The notes under the pieces were generated by a model, which saw nothing but the letters and a program-made list of their open reading frames with translations, did no database searches and was not told where the DNA came from. From Paenibacillus sp. FSL W8-0186 (GTDB taxonomy: Bacteria; Bacillota; Bacilli; Paenibacillales; Paenibacillaceae): a stretch of DNA of 64,000 bases. The stretch covers positions 930,001-994,000 of the forward strand of contig NZ_CP150207.1 of the NCBI RefSeq assembly GCF_037969765.1, read 5' to 3'. Made by a program: the position numbers and the translations under genes. Shown here piece after piece: positions 16,292-24,165 of the stretch; positions within the stretch are counted from its first letter, which is position 1, and each line of letters starts with the position of its first letter.

Positions 16292-16558
16292 ATGGACTAC
16301 AATTATAACGAGGATTTAAAACGGCGCCTGAGAAGAATAGAAGGACAAGTGCGGGGAGTCCTGCGTTTGATGGATGAAGGGAAATCCTGCAAGGAAGTGG
16401 TAAGCCAGCTGTCAGCCGTCCGCAATGCGTCGGACCGGGCTATCGCCCAAATCGTAGCCGAAAATTTGCAGCAGTGCATTCTGGAGGAGCAATCGGCAGG
16501 CGGAAACACCGATAAAGTCGTGAAGGAAGCGATCGAGCTGCTGGTCAAAAGCCGGTAA
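16292..16558 (+). CDS. cstR: CsoR/CstR-family persulfide-sensing repressor (YrkD-like)
   Basis: All-helical DUF156 repressor of 88 aa with the LKRRLRRIEGQVRGVLRLMD helix. Cys33 (GKSCKEV) and Cys62 (LQQCILEE) match the two sensing cysteines. At the position four residues before Cys62, where copper-sensing CsoR has a histidine ligand, there is Asn58, which argues for a persulfide-sensing CstR rather than a copper sensor. Cluster content agrees. It should release the two ATACCC-type operators when the cysteines are crosslinked by sulfane sulfur. Confidence 0.88.
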   Translation: MDYNYNEDLKRRLRRIEGQVRGVLRLMDEGKSCKEVVSQLSAVRNASDRAIAQIVAENLQQCILEEQSAGGNTDKVVKEAIELLVKSR

Positions 16559-16599
16559 TAATTCAGATACTTTCTAAAATAGACAGGAGAGAGATTACG

Positions 16600-16911
16600 A
16601 TGGCAGGACAAGTAAGCAAGGAAATTTCGCCGCAAGAGCTATCCGCACGCTTGAAGAAGGGCGAGGCGGTCAAGATGCTGGACGTCCGTGAACCGGAAGA
16701 ATGGGCGGCAGGCCATATTGAGGGAGCAAAGCATATTCCGCTTGGACAAATCTTGGAGAGACTGGGTGAACTGGATGCGGACGAGGAGCTTATCGTAATT
16801 TGCCACAGCGGCAACCGCAGCGGACTAGCCTGCGAGCTGCTGGAGGAGAAGGGCTTCAATGTCGTCAACATGACCGGCGGGCTGCTGGCTTGGGAAGACG
16901 AGTTGGTCTAA
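16600..16911 (+). CDS. Single-domain rhodanese
   Basis: Cytoplasmic rhodanese of 103 aa with MLDVREPEEWAAGHIEGAKH and the active loop CHSGNRSG carrying the catalytic cysteine. It would transfer sulfane sulfur to thiols or other acceptors. It lies 41 bases after the CstR-like gene behind ACAGGAGAGAG and is likely under the same promoter. Confidence 0.93.
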   Translation: MAGQVSKEISPQELSARLKKGEAVKMLDVREPEEWAAGHIEGAKHIPLGQILERLGELDADEELIVICHSGNRSGLACELLEEKGFNVVNMTGGLLAWEDELV

Positions 16912-17014
16912 GCCAGATGTGTTTAGGCGAGTGAAGGATAATGGGTAGGTTAGCCGACACCGCTTTACCTTGGATATCAAGTTTAGTAATAGCTATAGAG
17001 TTTGGGAGGAAGAA

Positions 17015-17377
17015 ATGCTCATGTGGTTCATTGCTTTAATCATAGCCGGTCTGGCATACGTGCTGCTTCGCAATTTGCTGCCTGTAAAAGGGCTGGCCTA
17101 TGTCGACGCGAGCATTCTGCATAACGCATCAGAGCTGCCGGAAGAGACGAGGATGCTCGATGTCCGGGATGAGGTGTTCTACCGGGAATGCCACGTACAA
17201 GGGGCGATTAACATTTCGATCGGTCGTCTTCCTTTCGTTTGGAGCAACGAACTGTCCCCGAGTGAGCCGATCCTGATTCTCTCAGACAGCAACATTAAGA
17301 GCAAGCGGGCGGCGCGCCTATTAAAAAGCCGGGGCTTCCGGCGAATATACGCTGTCCGTGGGCACTTCTGTGCGTAA
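17015..17377 (+). CDS. Membrane-anchored rhodanese-like protein without catalytic cysteine
   Basis: About 120 aa: one N-terminal membrane helix (MLMWFIALIIAGLAYVLL) followed by a rhodanese fold (MLDVRDEVFYRECHVQGAIN). The position of the active loop reads SDSNIKSK instead of CxxGxR, so the catalytic cysteine is missing and the domain is probably a binding or regulatory pseudo-rhodanese. ATG 17015 follows GGGAGGA closely; ATG 17021 is also possible. It resembles the next gene, which keeps the cysteine, suggesting duplication and divergence. Confidence 0.85.
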   Translation: MLMWFIALIIAGLAYVLLRNLLPVKGLAYVDASILHNASELPEETRMLDVRDEVFYRECHVQGAINISIGRLPFVWSNELSPSEPILILSDSNIKSKRAARLLKSRGFRRIYAVRGHFCA

Positions 17378-17404
17378 TAAGCAGCGAAAGCGTGGTTAAC
17401 CATT

Positions 17405-17791
17405 ATGGAGACAGGTACACTAATCAATATTTTATTCATTCTATTAGTTGTTTGGTTCGCATATACCCGTTTACGGCCTGCTCCCGGTTTGAAGACACTC
17501 CGCGAGGAGCAGTTTAGAAATAAAATGCAGAGCTCTAAAGACTCGATACTCATCGACGTCCGGGAAACGGGCGAATACAGAAGAGGACATATTCCCGGCG
17601 CGAAGAACATTCCGCTCTCTCAGCTGCAAGGGCGGCTTGGCGAAATTCCGCAGGATAAAGACCTTTTGCTCTATTGCCAGAGCGGGATGCGCAGCAAGAA
17701 CGCGGCTCGAATCCTTGGCAAAAACGGCTACAGCAAGCTGTTCCACCTTGCCGGGGGAATTAGCGCCTGGAGAGGCAAGATCACGAAGTAG
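17405..17791 (+). CDS. Membrane-anchored rhodanese
   Basis: 128 aa with one N-terminal helix (LINILFILLVVWFAYTRL), then an intact rhodanese domain with LIDVRETGEYRRGHIPGAKN and the active loop CQSGMRSK. The anchor should hold the domain at the cytoplasmic face of the membrane. The ribosome site before ATG 17405 is weak, so translation may be coupled to the preceding gene 27 bases upstream. Confidence 0.9.
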   Translation: METGTLINILFILLVVWFAYTRLRPAPGLKTLREEQFRNKMQSSKDSILIDVRETGEYRRGHIPGAKNIPLSQLQGRLGEIPQDKDLLLYCQSGMRSKNAARILGKNGYSKLFHLAGGISAWRGKITK

Positions 17792-17810
17792 ATTTACCGG
17801 CGTGGCAGTG

Positions 17811-17860
17811 AAAAGGGCTAGGGATTTCCCGGATCAGGGACTTTCCTAGCCTTGTTTTTG
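17811..17860 (+). terminator. Terminator at the end of the sulfide island
   Basis: GGCTAGG and CCTAGCC form the base of a hairpin with an inner CCC/GGG pairing, followed by TTGTTTTT. Confidence 0.7.
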
Positions 17861-18073
17861 CTGGTGATAATGGATCCAGAGAGCCAGCAACACCGGCACG
17901 CTATGGCTGTATCAGCATGCTATGGCTTAACCGGCTCCTCATCATTGGAGCTGCCGCAATCCCTCTCTAAATGGCAATGCTAGCGGCTGCGGATGGCTAA
18001 TGCAGCTAGTACTAATCATTGAGATGGCTAACGAAAGCGGCTGGGTTGGGTCAACCAACTGTCCGTGATGGCC

Positions 18074-18255
18074 AACGGACCGTAGTACCGCTATTCGGCG
18101 AAAAAGCAGAAAAAACTAAGCTCAACGGACACAGGTTCCGCTATATCGCTAAAATGGAATGGAAATGAGGAGGTTTGTGGCAAATAGGTGCCTCTCTGTC
18201 CGTTAGGCTATGTCAAACGGGTATATCCTCACGAATAGCGGATCTCATGTCCGTT
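18074..18255. repeat. Three dispersed intergenic repeat elements
   Basis: Three related stretches of about 30 bp: 18074-18104 and 18124-18154 on the plus strand and 18231-18255 on the minus strand. They share AACGGAC, then CCGCTAT, then a CGSNAAAA-like end (the minus copy reads AACGGACATGAGATCCGCTA). No gene was found in the surrounding 17861-18314. Confidence 0.6.
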
Positions 18256-18314
18256 AGCATTCGCCAAGCTCATCTGTAACCTAGAGGCCGTTCCCATTAT
18301 AGTTACATCTGCAA

Positions 18315-18744
18315 CAGTTACTCCAGTTACTCAAACCACGTTCACGATGCTCAGTTACTCCAGTTACTCAAACCACGTTCACGATGCTCAGTTACTCCAG
18401 TTACTCCAGTTACTCAAACCACGTTCACGATGCTCAGTTACTCCAGTTACTCAAACCACGTTCACGATGCTCAGTTACTCCAGTTACTCAAACCACGTTC
18501 ACGATGCTCAGTTACTCCAGTTACTCAAACCACGTTCACGATGCTCAGTTACTCCAGTTACTCAAACCACGTTCACGATGCTCAGTTACTCCAGTTACTC
18601 AAACCACGTTCACGATGCTCGGCAACTCCAGTTACTCAAACCACGTTCACGATGCTCAGTTACTTTAGCTACTCAAACCACGTTCACGATGCTCAGTTAC
18701 TCCAGCTACTCAAACCACGTTTACGATGCTCAGTTACTCCAGTA
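18315..18744. repeat. 37-bp tandem repeat array (minisatellite)
   Basis: Eleven copies of a block with the 19-base core AAACCACGTTCACGATGCT, starting at 18333, 18370, 18416, 18453, 18490, 18527, 18564, 18601, 18638, 18675 and 18712. Each is preceded by two CAGTTACTC nonamers; the third has three, giving a 46-base step. Later copies are more diverged (GGCAACTCC, TTTAGCTAC, TTTACGATG). Because 37 is not a multiple of three the open frames that cross it change frame each copy and are not credible genes. Confidence 0.93.
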
Positions 18745-18942
18745 CAGTTTCTAAATTTACTCAAGCCCAGCGACTGCTCAGTTTCTTTTCAACAGCCTTG
18801 TTCGTGGTTCTTACTCCGTCTTCAGTGCTTACGAACAACTCTCTGAAACTAGTGCCCCAAGGCAAAAACCGACGGTACTGAACAGCCATTGACCGGCTTG
18901 GCCAGAGCTTGTTAGAGCAGCTCACCCGTCCGTCTGAGCCTC

Positions 18943-19650
18943 TTACTTGATAAAGACACCGCCGAAGGGGATGGCCTCGCGCAAGAAGCGCTTCACGATG
19001 CCATCTTCGTTCTGCAAGTCGCGTTCCAGCTCGCGGTTGCCAGAGCCGGCCTGGATGAGAACATGGCCGCGTCCGGTCATCTTCCACTGGTAGCGCATAT
19101 GCTGGCTGGCGAGATGATTACCGTAAACGGATAGCTCCAGTTTGGCGTTCTCTGGGTAAGCGATGACGCTGCCTGCCTCCACGTAGATCGGCTCCACGGG
19201 ATCAAGCGGCAGTTCCAGTACCTGGCCTTGCGTCAGGATTCCGATATGGCCTTCCCCCGAGAATTTCATCTTGATTGCATCGCGGGTGATCATCATGTTT
19301 TTCATGCTGAGAATCCGGGTTTCCATTTGTACGCCTTCAGTATAAAAAAACAAATGCTTGAAATCGTACAGCAAATCACTCCCGGCTGTAAGCGCAATCG
19401 GCTTCATCGTAACAGAAGGAGGGAGGGAGGCTACGAATTGGCAGGGGCCCTGGATATCCGCACGGATCAGCTTGCGTTTCCGGTACATTCCTTTCATGTT
19501 CATCAGCTTGTCGCTCCGCAGGCTGCTCGCTCCCCGAAAGGCGATAATTTGCCCCGGATGCAGCACATGGGCGATCTCCCCGTCTTGTAAATGAAAGGTA
19601 ACCGCCTGCCCGGCCAGCAGAGCGGATTCGTTATTATACTCAATGTTCAA
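18943..19650 (-). CDS. AIM24 family protein
   Basis: 235-aa all-beta protein of the AIM24 (DUF124) family, seen in VLHPGQIIAFRGA near residue 35 and GHIGILTQGQVLELPLDP and VEAGSVIAY in the middle. Bacterial members are widespread but their biochemical role is unknown. The start ATG at 19650 is preceded on the minus strand by a GGGGGAACACGG stretch. It lies downstream of the repeat array and alone in its orientation until 19866. Confidence 0.88.
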   Translation of the reverse strand: MNIEYNNESALLAGQAVTFHLQDGEIAHVLHPGQIIAFRGASSLRSDKLMNMKGMYRKRKLIRADIQGPCQFVASLPPSVTMKPIALTAGSDLLYDFKHLFFYTEGVQMETRILSMKNMMITRDAIKMKFSGEGHIGILTQGQVLELPLDPVEPIYVEAGSVIAYPENAKLELSVYGNHLASQHMRYQWKMTGRGHVLIQAGSGNRELERDLQNEDGIVKRFLREAIPFGGVFIK

Positions 19651-19865
19651 CCGTGTTCCCCCTTTCTCCCCTCAAGCCCTTGCGAAAAAGCAGGTTTAAG
19701 CAGTTCTACAACCGGATACCCAAGCCTCTCAGAACCGCGCTTCTTAACTGCAAGGTTTTACAAAATTAACCCCCTTAGACCGCTATATCAGCATCCGTTC
19801 CCATTCTTTTTGAACATAAAACAGTGTATCTCCTGAGGTCTGCCAGCCCGGTACTCTCTGGGGAT

Positions 19866-20273
19866 TTATCTCCGCAACACAACGCGAATCACCCGAAGGA
19901 GAATGAAATAACCTGCAAGAAGAGCGGCGCCCGTAATCAGCATGATCCGCGTTTTGCGGGCTTTGGCATCGCGGACTTCCTGGGCTTCGGTCAAAGCAGA
20001 TACCGTTGCGGCCAACTCCCTGTTGCTGGCCATGAGCTCTTCGTTCTGCTGACGGTAGGCTTCCAATGTCCCCTGCGCTTCCTCCAGCTTGTCCAGGGTG
20101 ACCTGATAGTTTTCTTTTATTTCATTGATATCATTAGGGAGCTCGGACAGCACCTTAACACCTTTGAAGAAATCGTCGAAATATCCCGCCTCGGCGCGGG
20201 AGGCATAGGTTAATCCGGCGAAAAAAACAGCTGCCAATACGACGGAGACGATGCGCACTAAACCTTGCTTCAT
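19866..20273 (-). CDS. Membrane-anchored coiled-coil protein of unknown function
   Basis: 135 aa, family not recognised. It has a cleavable-looking signal sequence (IVSVVLAAVFFAGLTYASRAEA), a charged helical middle (about residues 45-105) with heptad-like spacing suggesting coiled coil, and a C-terminal membrane helix (ILITGAALLAGYFILL-like) followed by arginines. Topology would put the coiled coil outside the cytoplasmic membrane. An AAAAGAGAATGA sequence with Shine-Dalgarno character precedes the ATG. Confidence 0.78.
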   Translation of the reverse strand: MKQGLVRIVSVVLAAVFFAGLTYASRAEAGYFDDFFKGVKVLSELPNDINEIKENYQVTLDKLEEAQGTLEAYRQQNEELMASNRELAATVSALTEAQEVRDAKARKTRIMLITGAALLAGYFILLRVIRVVLRR

Positions 20274-20399
20274 TCTCTTTTCACCTCCGGTGTCATCCGT
20301 TCAAAATTGGAGTCCTCATTATGAGATATTACGTAGTATTTGCTCGAAAAGTTTCCATATGCAATGTCGAAGCAGCTTCGCTTCGAGTACTATTATAGC

Positions 20400-20452
20400 A
20401 AAAAGACCGCTATTTACCGGCCATTACAATCAAACCGGGAAAACAGCGGTCC
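20400..20452 (-). terminator. Terminator after the DegV gene
   Basis: On the minus strand GACCGCTGTTTTCCCGG pairs with CCGGTAAATAGCGGTC, followed by TTTTTGC. Confidence 0.75.
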
Positions 20453-20504
20453 ATCAAGGCACTATCAAATTCAGCAAAGTTCCACAAAATCCGCCAAGCG
20501 AATA

Positions 20505-21365
20505 CTAGGCATGGACAGCTTTGCGCATGTACATAATGGCAACGGTACGCGGGCCGCAATGGCAGGAAATTGCGCAGCCGCCTTCGATAATGGCCACTTC
20601 TTTTGCATCCGTCTGCTCCAGCAGCGTTGTCCGGATGTAACCCGCAGCTTTCTCGGCAAGCGTCTGGGCCACGATAATTAAATCACGATCGATCTTGTGA
20701 AAATTGTCGAGGAGATGCTGCAGCATCCGCTGAACAGCCTTCTCCGTTTTGCCTCTATATTTATCGGCGGAAATGACGAAGCCGTCCTTGATTCGCAGCA
20801 CGGGGCGAATTTTGAGCAGGCTGCCGATCATATGCTGAACGCTGGAGACACGGCCGCCCCTGTGCAAATAATCAAGGCTGTCAACAAGCACTTCCATCTC
20901 GACGCGTTCGCGCCACTCCTCAACGAGCTCGACGATCTGCTGCGGACTGGCGCCGTCCTTTGCCGCCAAAGCCGCTTTGATGACAAGGAGCGCGACGCCG
21001 CCGGATACATGCATCGAGTCGACGACACTTACACGTCCAGCCGGGAATTCCTCTGCAGCAATAAGCGCGTTCTGATAGGTGGAAGAGAGCTTCGAGGACA
21101 TGCTGATAAATACGATGTCCTGTCCTTGCTCGATGCAGGGCGCGAAGGCTGTGACAAAATCAGCCGGCGAAGGCGCCGCCGTCCCGGGCAGCTCTCCGCC
21201 TTCATCCACCCTGCGGTAAATGTCGGTTGTGGTGATTTCAAGCTTGTCCTTATAAGCGGTTTCACCGAACACAACATATAGCGGAACGATACCGATATCA
21301 TGCTGTTCGATCCAAGAGTTCGGTACGTCAGAAATACTGTCCGCGAATATTTTAACTTGTGTCAA
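20505..21365 (-). CDS. DegV family fatty-acid-binding protein
   Basis: 286 aa. DegV proteins bind fatty acids and hand them to fatty acid kinase FakA for phosphorylation. Visible motifs are IFADSISDVP at the N-terminus, the TAAPSPADF loop, FISMSSKLSSTYQNA and the LVDSLDYLHRGGRVS segment around residue 165. The C-terminal part differs from the usual family ending in carrying several cysteines (GGCAISCHCGP). Single gene with its own terminator. Confidence 0.92.
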   Translation of the reverse strand: MTQVKIFADSISDVPNSWIEQHDIGIVPLYVVFGETAYKDKLEITTTDIYRRVDEGGELPGTAAPSPADFVTAFAPCIEQGQDIVFISMSSKLSSTYQNALIAAEEFPAGRVSVVDSMHVSGGVALLVIKAALAAKDGASPQQIVELVEEWRERVEMEVLVDSLDYLHRGGRVSSVQHMIGSLLKIRPVLRIKDGFVISADKYRGKTEKAVQRMLQHLLDNFHKIDRDLIIVAQTLAEKAAGYIRTTLLEQTDAKEVAIIEGGCAISCHCGPRTVAIMYMRKAVHA

Positions 21366-21483
21366 CGTATTTCCCCCAGTAATAGGTTTTGGTCATAATG
21401 AATCATAGCAGAGACCTACTTGAATTATAGTAGAGTTGATCAGCTATAGCAAAGACTCGTGTCACATATTATCGTTAAAGCCA

Positions 21484-22377
21484 CTACTGATTAATCCAGG
21501 CAAAGCGCTGACGATACTTGCGGGGCGACAGCCCCTCTATTTTGGTAAAACTGGCGGTAAAATAGGCGGGATGGTTAAACCCCACCTCCTCAGCGATCCG
21601 CTCTACCGTGTAATTGCTTTGCAGCAGCAGCAGCTTGGACTGCTCGATTCGGTAGCGCTGCAGGTAGGCTGCAGGCGAGCAGCCGAAGACCTTCTGCATG
21701 CAGCGGGCGATATAGACCGGATGAAAGTTGATGCTCTCGCCGAGCCGCTTGGCTGAGAACTGTTCCTTGTAATGCTCCCTTAGATACGAGGCGGCCCGCT
21801 CCGCGCAAATCGATTGCGGGGACGGTCCATTCATGCCGATGGAGGCGGACAAAAGGGAGATCACTTCCTGAAACAGCGTTTGCTGGCGCAGCTTGGCGCC
21901 GGAGATATGCAGGCTCCGGTTCAGATCGGTCAGCTCCGTAATGGTGTCGCTCAGCTTCTGCGGCTGCACCACCTTCGTAAATTGGGGGACCGGCACACTG
22001 AACGTCCATGTCGAAAAAGCCGATGCCGGCATATATCCCGGACGATCATCGCCTGAGCAGAAATGCTCGCCGCACCTCTCCGTCTCGATGGACCAGCTGG
22101 AGCTCGTTTGAAAGTGAACCCAATGATACAGCGTATCCTCCTTGCAGTCGGCTACCGCATAGTGATAGCTGTCCGGCCGCAAAATAAGCGCATGCCCTTC
22201 GCTGACTTCATAGCTGCGACCTTCCTCGCCCATGTAGAGGCAGCCTTTGTCGACGAGAAGAAGATCGAACACATCGATATTTTGTCGGCTGGGATGCTTT
22301 TGTCCCGCACTCAGCAGGGACAGGCCGCTGGCGATATAATGGGGCAGGGGAGGAACCGTAAATTGAATGACAGACAT
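21484..22377 (-). CDS. AraC-family transcriptional regulator
   Basis: 297 aa. The N-terminal half is a cupin-like sensing domain (HALILRPDSYHYAV), the C-terminal 100 residues hold two helix-turn-helix motifs (FSAKRLGESINFHPVYIAR and VERIAEEVGFNHPAYFTASF) ending in the AraC signature SPRKYRQRF. Such proteins in Paenibacillus often control sugar or transport genes. It is divergent from the MATE transporter gene at 22684, a possible target. GGAGGTAGT precedes the ATG. Confidence 0.93.
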   Translation of the reverse strand: MSVIQFTVPPLPHYIASGLSLLSAGQKHPSRQNIDVFDLLLVDKGCLYMGEEGRSYEVSEGHALILRPDSYHYAVADCKEDTLYHWVHFQTSSSWSIETERCGEHFCSGDDRPGYMPASAFSTWTFSVPVPQFTKVVQPQKLSDTITELTDLNRSLHISGAKLRQQTLFQEVISLLSASIGMNGPSPQSICAERAASYLREHYKEQFSAKRLGESINFHPVYIARCMQKVFGCSPAAYLQRYRIEQSKLLLLQSNYTVERIAEEVGFNHPAYFTASFTKIEGLSPRKYRQRFAWINQ

Positions 22378-22683
22378 GCGAACTACCTCCTAGTACAATT
22401 GCATTCAGGTTTGAATATTTAAAGATTCAGTTGGTTGAGTGATACATCCATTCCAATATAACATCTATAATGTGTCTCATGCTAAAAGTTAGTTAAAAAG
22501 TATGATTGTCAGGCATCTGCATCCTGGATTGCTTTTGAAGGAACGGAGGAACGCTGCGGCTGGAAGCCTGCGCCAGCTAAATGCGAACCCCCGTCCGAAA
22601 GCGAAACAGGACTTTTATAACGGCTTTTACAAGTTATATTACGGATGGTTGATATCTTCTCCGCCATACTGGAGGTTGTAATA
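22378..22683. other. Divergent intergenic region
   Basis: 306 bases between the AraC regulator and the MATE gene. The part next to the regulator is AT-rich and can hold promoters in both directions; the part next to the transporter contains a 59-codon open frame (22502-22681) without a convincing ribosome site. No known RNA element was recognised. Confidence 0.5.
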
Positions 22684-24045
22684 ATGAAAAATATACGGAG
22701 TAGAGAGAAAGATAAATTTGGCCTTTGGGTTCTGACCTGGCCGATCTTCATTGAAATGTTCCTGCAATTCCTGCTGGGCGCCGTCGATACGCTAATGGTG
22801 AGCCGAATCTCAGATGACGCCGTAGCGGTTGTCGGCTTCTCCAATCAGCTGTTTAATGCGTTAACGACGCTGTTTGCTACCGTCGCGAGCGGAGCCGGGA
22901 TCGTCATCGCCCAGAAGCTTGGCTCAAGGCGCGAGGAAGACGCCAGAACAGTCGCTGTCATTTCGGTAAAAGTGACGGCATTGATCGGCCTGGGCCTGAG
23001 CCTGATGCTCGTGGCTGTTCCCGGCCCTATCGCGAGAATGCTGCAGCTGCCTGAGGAACTGATGCCGCTAGCTATACCGTACATCTCGATTGTCGGCGGT
23101 GGAATGATCCTGACCGCGCTGATGTCTGCGCTAAGCACCGCGATTCGCAACACCGGCAATACGAAGGGGCCGATGTACATCGCCGTAGCGATGAATATCA
23201 TCCATATTGTGATGAACTATGGCTTTATTTTCGGAGAGCTTGGATTTCCGCAGCTCGGCCTGACCGGGGTGGCGATTTCCACAGTGACGAGCCGTTTGCT
23301 GGCAACGGTGATGCTGTTCCTTATTTTCCTGGTGGCCTTCGAACGGAGAATCGGCATTCGCGACATCTCCCTGTTTGACCGCAAGCTATTCAAGGAGGTA
23401 CTTGTCATCGGCTGGCCGCTTGGAGTCAACTCGGGCAGCTGGGTGTTCTCGCAGCTAGTTATTTACTCTTTCATAGCTACGCTCGGCTCCATGGAGCTGG
23501 CGGCGAGGACGTACATGAGTACTTTGGAAACCTTCTGCTTCCTGCTTGGCTTCTCCCTCGCTCTTGCCGTACAGATACAAATTGCCCATCTGTACGGAGC
23601 AGGCCGGACGAAGGAGGCTTACAAGGCCGTATACCGCTCATTGTCGGCAGGACTGCCGCTGGTGATTATCAATACCTGGCTCCTGGTGCTGTTCGGCAAG
23701 CATATATTGGGACTGTTTACGCAGGACGAAGGGATATTGCTGATATGCGGAGCGCTGCTCTGGCTGAATCTGGCGCTGCAGCCGGCCAAGGTTCTGAATA
23801 TGACGCTGGGGAATGCACTGAATGCTGTGGGGGATACGAGGTATACGATGTACGTGTCGCTGACGGTCATGTGGGTCGTGGCTACCGGCTGCTCGTACCT
23901 GCTTGGGATTTCGCTCGGCTGGGGGATCGTTGCCATTTACGGCTGCATGATCGCGGACGAATATATCCGAAGTATCTTCTGTTACGTCCGCTGGCGAAAC
24001 CGGAAATTTTTGCGGATGAAAGAAGCAGAGCTTCAGGCAGCCTAA
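22684..24045 (+). CDS. MATE family efflux transporter
   Basis: Membrane exporter of about 453 aa with twelve predicted helices and the duplicated MATE architecture. The first half begins LTWPIFIEMFLQFLLGAVDT and the second half begins VIGWPLGVNSGSWVFSQL, matching the two MatE repeats. Family members expel drugs or metabolites by Na+ or H+ antiport. ATG 22684 is chosen because GGAGGT is seven bases upstream; the upstream ATG 22645 has no ribosome site. It may be controlled by the divergent AraC regulator. Confidence 0.92.
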   Translation: MKNIRSREKDKFGLWVLTWPIFIEMFLQFLLGAVDTLMVSRISDDAVAVVGFSNQLFNALTTLFATVASGAGIVIAQKLGSRREEDARTVAVISVKVTALIGLGLSLMLVAVPGPIARMLQLPEELMPLAIPYISIVGGGMILTALMSALSTAIRNTGNTKGPMYIAVAMNIIHIVMNYGFIFGELGFPQLGLTGVAISTVTSRLLATVMLFLIFLVAFERRIGIRDISLFDRKLFKEVLVIGWPLGVNSGSWVFSQLVIYSFIATLGSMELAARTYMSTLETFCFLLGFSLALAVQIQIAHLYGAGRTKEAYKAVYRSLSAGLPLVIINTWLLVLFGKHILGLFTQDEGILLICGALLWLNLALQPAKVLNMTLGNALNAVGDTRYTMYVSLTVMWVVATGCSYLLGISLGWGIVAIYGCMIADEYIRSIFCYVRWRNRKFLRMKEAELQAA

Positions 24046-24080
24046 ATGCGGGCAAGCTTTGGAATGCATAATAGTCTGCA

Positions 24081-24128
24081 CAACACAATAAGCGGCGCAC
24101 ACGAATGTGCAGCCGCTTATTGTGTTTT
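24081..24128. terminator. Bidirectional terminator between MATE and LtaS genes
   Basis: ACACAATAAGCGGC pairs with GCCGCTTATTGTGT around an inner GCACA/TGTGC stem. It serves the two converging genes. Confidence 0.85.
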
Positions 24129-24165
24129 ATCAGTAAGGGGGGAAAGCATCGCCCGCTTGTTCAAG

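Noticed and set aside
16292..16558. Copper-sensing CsoR
   Set aside because: The histidine ligand expected four residues before the second Cys is replaced by Asn58, and no copper transporter or chaperone is nearby; a persulfide-sensing CstR fits better.
18315..18744. Possible CRISPR array
   Set aside because: The whole 37-base unit is repeated, with no unique spacers between the repeats, and no cas genes are present; it is a tandem minisatellite.
18347..18846. Three overlapping plus-strand open frames across the 37-bp array
   Set aside because: They are the same repeat read in different frames, have no ribosome site and encode only repeat-derived sequence.
22502..22681. 59-codon open frame before the MATE gene
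   Set aside because: No convincing ribosome site, no recognisable protein features, and it overlaps the region needed for the MATE ribosome site; kept as possible but not called.
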